15,045 nucleotides of DNA from an uncultured Variovorax sp. (lineage in GTDB: Bacteria > Pseudomonadota > Gammaproteobacteria > Burkholderiales > Burkholderiaceae): NCBI GenBank assembly GCA_946478645.1, contig CAMLCW010000086.1:1-15045 (forward strand), read 5' to 3'. A program made the translations under genes and the position numbers. The notes beneath the pieces were generated by a model that searched no databases, was not told where the DNA came from, and was given only the letters and a program-made list of their open reading frames with translations. This document shows, piece after piece, positions 14,106 through 15,045 of the stretch. Within the stretch, counting starts at the first letter, position 1; every line of letters begins with the position of its first letter.

Positions 14106-14531
14106 TCAGATCTTGTCGACGACAAGACGGCTGCCGATGACTTCGACCACGCGGTGCTCGCCGGTGGTGGGGGCGCGCCCGGCGCGCTGGACCACGGTCC
14201 ACTGGGCCCCGCGGTAGCGCACGGTCGCGGTGCCGTCGGGGTTCCAGGTGTCGACGTGAAGGGTCTCGCCGATGTCCAGGTTGATGTCGCGGTTGGCCTC
14301 GGTGGGCGGTTCGGCCGGCCGCCGGCGCCGCACGGCATACCAGACGAGCACTGCGCCCACGCCGACCACGGCCGCCACGATGAGCTGGGCCATGAGGCCC
14401 GCGCCCAGGTGCGCCGCAATGGCCGCCGCCGCAAAGCCGGCCGCGAGCAGCAGCAGGTATACGGTGCCCGAAATCAGCTCGAGCACGATCGCGGTTCCCG
14501 CTATCAGCCACCAGATGGTGGAGTTCGCCAT
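14106..14531 (-). CDS. NfeD family membrane protein (short form)
   Basis: A short NfeD protein of 141 residues without the ClpP-like protease domain, equivalent in kind to E. coli YbbJ, partner of QmcA. The N-terminus carries hydrophobic helices (about residues 5-40, likely two, and 46-67), then the basic stretch RRRRP. A C-terminal OB-fold domain spans about 82-141 (IGETLHVDTWNPDGTATVRY, GAQWTVV, VVEVIGSRLVVDKI). I chose ATG at 14531 because AGAAGGAAGAG precedes it and MANSTIWWLIAG puts the first helix at the N-terminus. An in-frame ATG at 14579 would add 16 charged residues. It is the first gene of the nfeD-qmcA operon; the OB domain is thought to contact the SPFH ring. Confidence 0.9.
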   Translation of the reverse strand: MANSTIWWLIAGTAIVLELISGTVYLLLLAAGFAAAAIAAHLGAGLMAQLIVAAVVGVGAVLVWYAVRRRRPAEPPTEANRDINLDIGETLHVDTWNPDGTATVRYRGAQWTVVQRAGRAPTTGEHRVVEVIGSRLVVDKI

Positions 14532-14647
14532 ATCTCTTCCTTCTCTCCTCGGTGTTGGATGCACGCTATTCTGGGTCAAAAGCCGACGGAAGCCGTCATC
14601 CGAATTCCGTACACTTCGCGCCTCATTGCCTGTCCGGAGCCCTGCTC

Positions 14648-15045
14648 ATGAAATTCCGCTTCCCCATCGTCATCATCGACGAGGACTTCCGCTCCGAAAA
14701 CACATCGGGCCTCGGCATCCGCGCGCTCGCGCAGGCCATCGAGACCGAAGGCTTCGAGGTGCTCGGCGTCACCAGCTACGGCGACCTGAGCCAGTTCGCC
14801 CAGCAGCAAAGCCGCGCCAGCGCCTTCATCCTGTCGATCGACGACGAGGAGTTCTCCGTCGGTCCCGACCTCGACCCGGCCGTGCTGAGCCTGCGCAACT
14901 TCATCGGCGAGGTGCGGCGCAAGAACGCCGATGTGCCGATCTACATTTACGGCGAAACCAAGACGTCGCGCCATATCCCGAACGACATCTTGCGCGAGCT
15001 GCACGGCTTCATCCACATGTTCGAGGACACGCCGGAGTTCGTGGC
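14648..15045 (+). CDS. Orn/Lys/Arg decarboxylase, N-terminal part (3' end outside window)
   Basis: The frame starts at ATG 14648 with GGAG at 14636-14639 and stays open to the window edge (132 codons). The peptide MKFRFPIVIIDEDFRSENTS, then GLGIRALAQAIETEGFEVLG and later NADVPIYIYGETKTSRHIP matches the flavodoxin-like N-terminal 'wing' domain of the large bacterial ornithine/lysine/arginine decarboxylases. These are PLP enzymes of roughly 750 residues that make polyamines or consume protons. The PLP-binding domain would lie beyond the window, so the substrate cannot be told. It is transcribed divergently from nfeD across a 116-bp gap containing a small GACGG-AAG-CCGTC hairpin (14585-14597). 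Confidence 0.88.
   Translation, partial: MKFRFPIVIIDEDFRSENTSGLGIRALAQAIETEGFEVLGVTSYGDLSQFAQQQSRASAFILSIDDEEFSVGPDLDPAVLSLRNFIGEVRRKNADVPIYIYGETKTSRHIPNDILRELHGFIHMFEDTPEFV

Noticed and set aside
14532..14579. Longer start (ATG at 14579) for the NfeD protein
   Set aside because: It adds charged, non-conserved residues before the membrane helix and lacks a ribosome site as good as the one before 14531.
1..15045. Search for CRISPR arrays, insertion sequences, att sites, toxin-antitoxin or defence genes
   Set aside because: I saw no direct-repeat arrays, transposase or integrase motifs, or defence-type domains. The tRNA-Ser 3' end is not followed by a duplicated att-like sequence or an integrase.

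Overview
The window is about 15 kb of high-GC, densely packed chromosome from a betaproteobacterium. It is most likely a member of the Comamonadaceae (Variovorax, Acidovorax or a relative). This inference rests on the codon bias, the conserved gene families (a CysB-type regulator, a short CbiX chelatase, a lipoprotein-type LivK homologue, a DUF3309 miniprotein) and an intergenic repeat between 4495 and 4588 whose wording I recognise from Comamonadaceae genomes. I see no insertion sequence, prophage, CRISPR array or compositional island. The content is housekeeping, and I do not see a convincing undescribed multi-gene system.

Layout. Positions 1-2915 (+) hold the C-terminal three quarters of the ATP-dependent RNA helicase HrpA. 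A hairpin terminator at 2940-2967 separates it from a long leftward run on the minus strand, which reads in transcription order lptF (8215-7085), lptG (7088-5979), cbiX (5973-5596), cysB (5532-4591), ybdL-type aminotransferase (4451-3276) and a 52-residue DUF3309 membrane miniprotein (3152-2994). lptF/lptG overlap by 4 nt and lptG/cbiX are 5 nt apart, so these three are probably one translationally coupled unit. cbiX, cysB and ybdL share a sulfur theme: siroheme for sulfite reductase, the sulfur-assimilation regulator, and methionine/2-oxo acid transamination.

A gap of only 21 bp separates lptF from the divergent plus-strand operon pepA (8237-9766), holC (9763-10206) and a small protein of unknown function (10206-10595), joined by start/stop overlaps. 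This keeps the lptFG/pepA-holC arrangement known from E. coli, but valS does not follow. A monocistronic plus-strand gene (10743-11948) encodes a LivK-type substrate-binding lipoprotein without permease or ATPase genes beside it. It ends at a strong bidirectional terminator (11987-12018).

From 12043 to 14531 everything lies on the minus strand: a stand-alone response regulator, a coiled-coil protein with a candidate promoter and operator, tRNA-Ser(GGA) with its own promoter and terminator, and an NfeD plus SPFH/QmcA membrane pair. The window ends inside a plus-strand Orn/Lys/Arg decarboxylase gene starting at 14648. Apart from the intergenic sites listed, no gene-free stretch exceeds about 150 bp.
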